From Deltaproteobacteria bacterium ADurb.Bin207 (lineage in GTDB: Bacteria > Myxococcota_A > Polyangia > Polyangiales > Polyangiaceae), in the NCBI GenBank assembly GCA_002070115.1, contig MWCO01000004.1, forward strand, positions 62,001-126,000: a DNA stretch of 64,000 nt. The letters are read 5' to 3'. Positions 62,333-64,000 of this stretch are shown in pieces. Every line of letters begins with the position of its first letter. The stretch's first letter is position 1. A program made the position numbers and the translations under genes. Under the pieces are notes generated by a model that made no database searches, was not told where the DNA came from, and saw nothing but the letters and a program-made list of their open reading frames with translations.

Positions 62333-63778
62333 TCAAGGATGGATTCGCGGCGCTCCGTCAACCAACGCCCCCCACTTCGCCTCGATCTCACTGAGACGCT
62401 GAGAAAACCGCTGCTCCGCCACCGCCGGGTCGATGATCTCATTATCCGCCGCGTCGACCAGGGGATCCGCCTTGAACTGGAAACTATGGGCCCGATTACC
62501 ATGTACGTAATTGCCGGAAGCAAGCCCTTGCTTCTCCCCCAACATCACCCACGGCTTCACCTTGCCGTCGCCCCACCGCGTATACGCCACATTGTTCACG
62601 ATCCGCGCCCCCTGCGCATCATAAAGCGATACACCGTGATAATGGTCGACGAACACCACATTATCCTCGATCACGAAGTCGACCAGCGGCCCATCGAAAA
62701 ATCCGATCCCTTGCATCTGATTCGGAAAGGCGGGCGACCCCTCATAGTTGAGAATGAGATTGCCCCGCAATGTCACGTTTCGCACGGTTCCCGTACCCTT
62801 GTTGAACAAAAAACATTGAATCGCATCATCGTGATTGCTATCCCCGTCGGCATCCGAAACACGTACATTCTTGATGACGTTATCATTCACTACACCGCCG
62901 TCCCGCGTCACACGAATGCCATCGGCCGAAAAGTCCTCGATAAGATTGCCCTCTACCGACGAATCGAACGAGGCTATCGTCACCCCGAAACGCACGTTAT
63001 ATACGTGTGTGCCGCGAACCGACAGATTCGTGCCATGACGACCGAGCAACACACCACTGTTGGCTTTGATCCAATCGTCAGGCGTCCAGGCTTGTGCATC
63101 GTCCACCGTGTACACTACGCTGTTTTTCAGGACAATATCGCTCGACGCCCCAGATTCCCCCAGCATCACGATATTTCCCTCATACGGCGACGCCGCGAAG
63201 GCCGGACTTATCGTCAGCCCGCCAAGATGCCATCCTCTGCCTTTTTTGATCTCGAGACGACCCAGCCGCGGACGCTGTCCCGGTGCCGCACGCAAGATCA
63301 CAGCCGTGGCATGCTCGCCTTCCCATACCGCCTTGCCGTGATTGCCCTCGTGAAGCACCAGCGTCTTGCCATCCGGCACCCCCGCCAACAGCCCCGCGGC
63401 AATGCTGTCCTCGAGACCAGGCCATGGCGCCGCTTCCGTGCCCGGATTGCTCACGTCCCCCGTGGCCGGATTCAGATGGATCGCATCCGGAGGAATCGGT
63501 TCCTCCACGGGACCCGCTTCTCCGCTATCCCCACCATCCGCGCCAACCTCACTGCCCTCCTGCCCATCGCTTCCCCCATCGCCGCCCACATCGACACCTA
63601 CGTCGACACCCCCATCGCCGCCCACGTCGACACCCCCATCGCCGCCCGCATCAATACCACCGTCGGCACCCGGTTTCGACAAACCTCCGGTATCCCCGTC
63701 TTCCGTCGAAGAACTCCCGCAAGACGCAAAAACCACACAAGCGACCGACACGATCAGGCGTTGGCGAAGGGAATGCAT
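62333..63778 (-). CDS. Right-handed beta-helix lipoprotein
   Basis: A signal peptide ends in lipobox VFASC, followed by a Gly/Asp-rich low-complexity tether of about 70 residues (GGDGGVDVG units) and then beta-helix repeats: DIVLKNSVVY, SVRGTHVYNV, SSVEGNLIEDF, VVNDNVIKNV, TLRGNLILNY and VIEDNVVFVDHY. The pattern of NxI/V turns is that of right-handed parallel beta-helix (pectate lyase/NosD-like) proteins, which bind or cleave polysaccharides. No catalytic residues stand out. It may be a surface glycan-binding protein. Confidence 0.8.
   Translation of the reverse strand: MHSLRQRLIVSVACVVFASCGSSSTEDGDTGGLSKPGADGGIDAGGDGGVDVGGDGGVDVGVDVGGDGGSDGQEGSEVGADGGDSGEAGPVEEPIPPDAIHLNPATGDVSNPGTEAAPWPGLEDSIAAGLLAGVPDGKTLVLHEGNHGKAVWEGEHATAVILRAAPGQRPRLGRLEIKKGRGWHLGGLTISPAFAASPYEGNIVMLGESGASSDIVLKNSVVYTVDDAQAWTPDDWIKANSGVLLGRHGTNLSVRGTHVYNVRFGVTIASFDSSVEGNLIEDFSADGIRVTRDGGVVNDNVIKNVRVSDADGDSNHDDAIQCFLFNKGTGTVRNVTLRGNLILNYEGSPAFPNQMQGIGFFDGPLVDFVIEDNVVFVDHYHGVSLYDAQGARIVNNVAYTRWGDGKVKPWVMLGEKQGLASGNYVHGNRAHSFQFKADPLVDAADNEIIDPAVAEQRFSQRLSEIEAKWGALVDGAPRIHP
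63573..63660 (-). repeat. Short tandem repeat encoding the Gly/Asp-rich linker
   Basis: Near-identical units of about 24 bp encode the GGDGGVDVG stretches of the beta-helix lipoprotein's tether. Slippage could vary the linker length. Confidence 0.55.
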
Positions 63779-63891
63779 TCACCAAGAATACCACGGTCAT
63801 GGCATCCCATCGACGTAACCGGAGGCAACACCACCACCCATAAAAACATCAATTAAATTCGCTATTTATAAACAACGACCCGCGCGAATCG

Positions 63892-64000
63892 TCAGAGCGT
63901 GATGGCAAGTTGATAGCCCGCTTGCGTGGCATGCCAAACATCAGCCGGTTGCACGGCATCGCCTACGACAAGGGTTTTTACCCCCCGCGCGCGCAACGCT
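63892..64000 (-). CDS. 3' end of a probable FAD-dependent oxidoreductase (partial)
   Basis: The minus-strand frame reading into the window edge ends with KTLVVGDAVQPADVWHATQAG followed by YQLAITL and a TGA stop at 63894-63892 (shown here in parts). The GDAVQP...AxxxGY pattern is the C-terminal FAD-contacting segment of disulfide-oxidoreductase-fold flavoproteins such as 2,4-dienoyl-CoA reductase-like enzymes. The rest lies outside the window, so exact identity is open. Confidence 0.55.
   Translation of the reverse strand, partial: ALRARGVKTLVVGDAVQPADVWHATQAGYQLAITL

Noticed and set aside
62339-63856. Plus-strand frame of 505 codons
   Set aside because: Antisense to the beta-helix lipoprotein, whose lipobox and repeat pattern are clear.

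Overview
The window looks like an accessory-rich but mostly chromosomal stretch of a Myxococcota (former delta-proteobacterial) genome of moderate GC. The reasons are a MYXO-CTERM-type C-terminal anchor at 56743-57543, a nine-repeat Cys-rich lipoprotein of the kind common in myxobacteria, a Ser/Thr kinase and two FHA proteins beside a hybrid histidine kinase, many lipoproteins (nine lipobox proteins by my reading), and a rpoN-hpf-ptsN-hprK-rapZ-ptsH-ptsI cluster. I found no rRNA, tRNA, CRISPR array, intact insertion sequence or phage gene.

Layout. 0-5 kb: a membrane-anchored thioredoxin-like protein, the Cys-rich lipoprotein, a small lipoprotein, and a Ser/Thr kinase fused to a response-regulator receiver domain. 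5-9 kb (minus): ACT-malic enzyme, FHA protein and a GT-C-like membrane protein. 9.4-13.8 kb: a TPR protein, a translationally coupled DUF362-ferredoxin/B12-type radical SAM pair, and an EEP-family lipoprotein. 13.8-19.5 kb (plus): a polysaccharide-type locus made of a flippase-like membrane protein, a radical SAM gene broken by an in-frame TGA, SxtJ, DUF5989, an SGNH hydrolase and a large membrane protein. 19.5-30.5 kb (plus): a TPR/dynamin-like GTPase, lptA-lptB, rpoN, hpf and the regulatory PTS chain, with 4-base stop/start overlaps from hprK to ptsI. 30.5-37.1 kb: two paralogous lipoproteins, an MrfA-like helicase, lspA and lgt. 37-42 kb: a lipoprotein and a plsB-gpsA-HAD phosphatase operon for phospholipid metabolism. 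42-51.6 kb: hybrid histidine kinase, DUF4175/peptidase-MA pair, and a glgC-glgA-coiled-coil operon. 51.7-57.5 kb: patatin phospholipase with a BtuF-like protein, a double-FHA membrane protein and the MYXO-CTERM protein. 57.7-64 kb: lipoprotein serpin, a second SGNH hydrolase, a short-repeat lipoprotein, a 1 kb gene-poor region with tandem and duplicated sequences, a beta-helix lipoprotein, and the 3' end of a probable flavoprotein.

Themes. Envelope building dominates: lipoprotein maturation (lspA, lgt), LPS transport (lptA, lptB), glycerophospholipid synthesis (plsB, gpsA) and turnover (patatin, HAD phosphatase), and the SxtJ surface-glycan locus. The second theme is phospho-signalling: STK-REC, FHA proteins, hybrid kinase, and a PTS(Ntr)-like chain with HPr kinase but no visible sugar permease. 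The most unusual points are the interrupted radical SAM gene with a displaced iron-sulfur cysteine in the SxtJ locus, the kinase-receiver fusion, the DUF362 ferredoxin lacking one cluster ligand, the lipoprotein serpin, and the repeat-bearing gene-poor kilobase near 62 kb. All functions are inferred from reading motifs; no database search was run.
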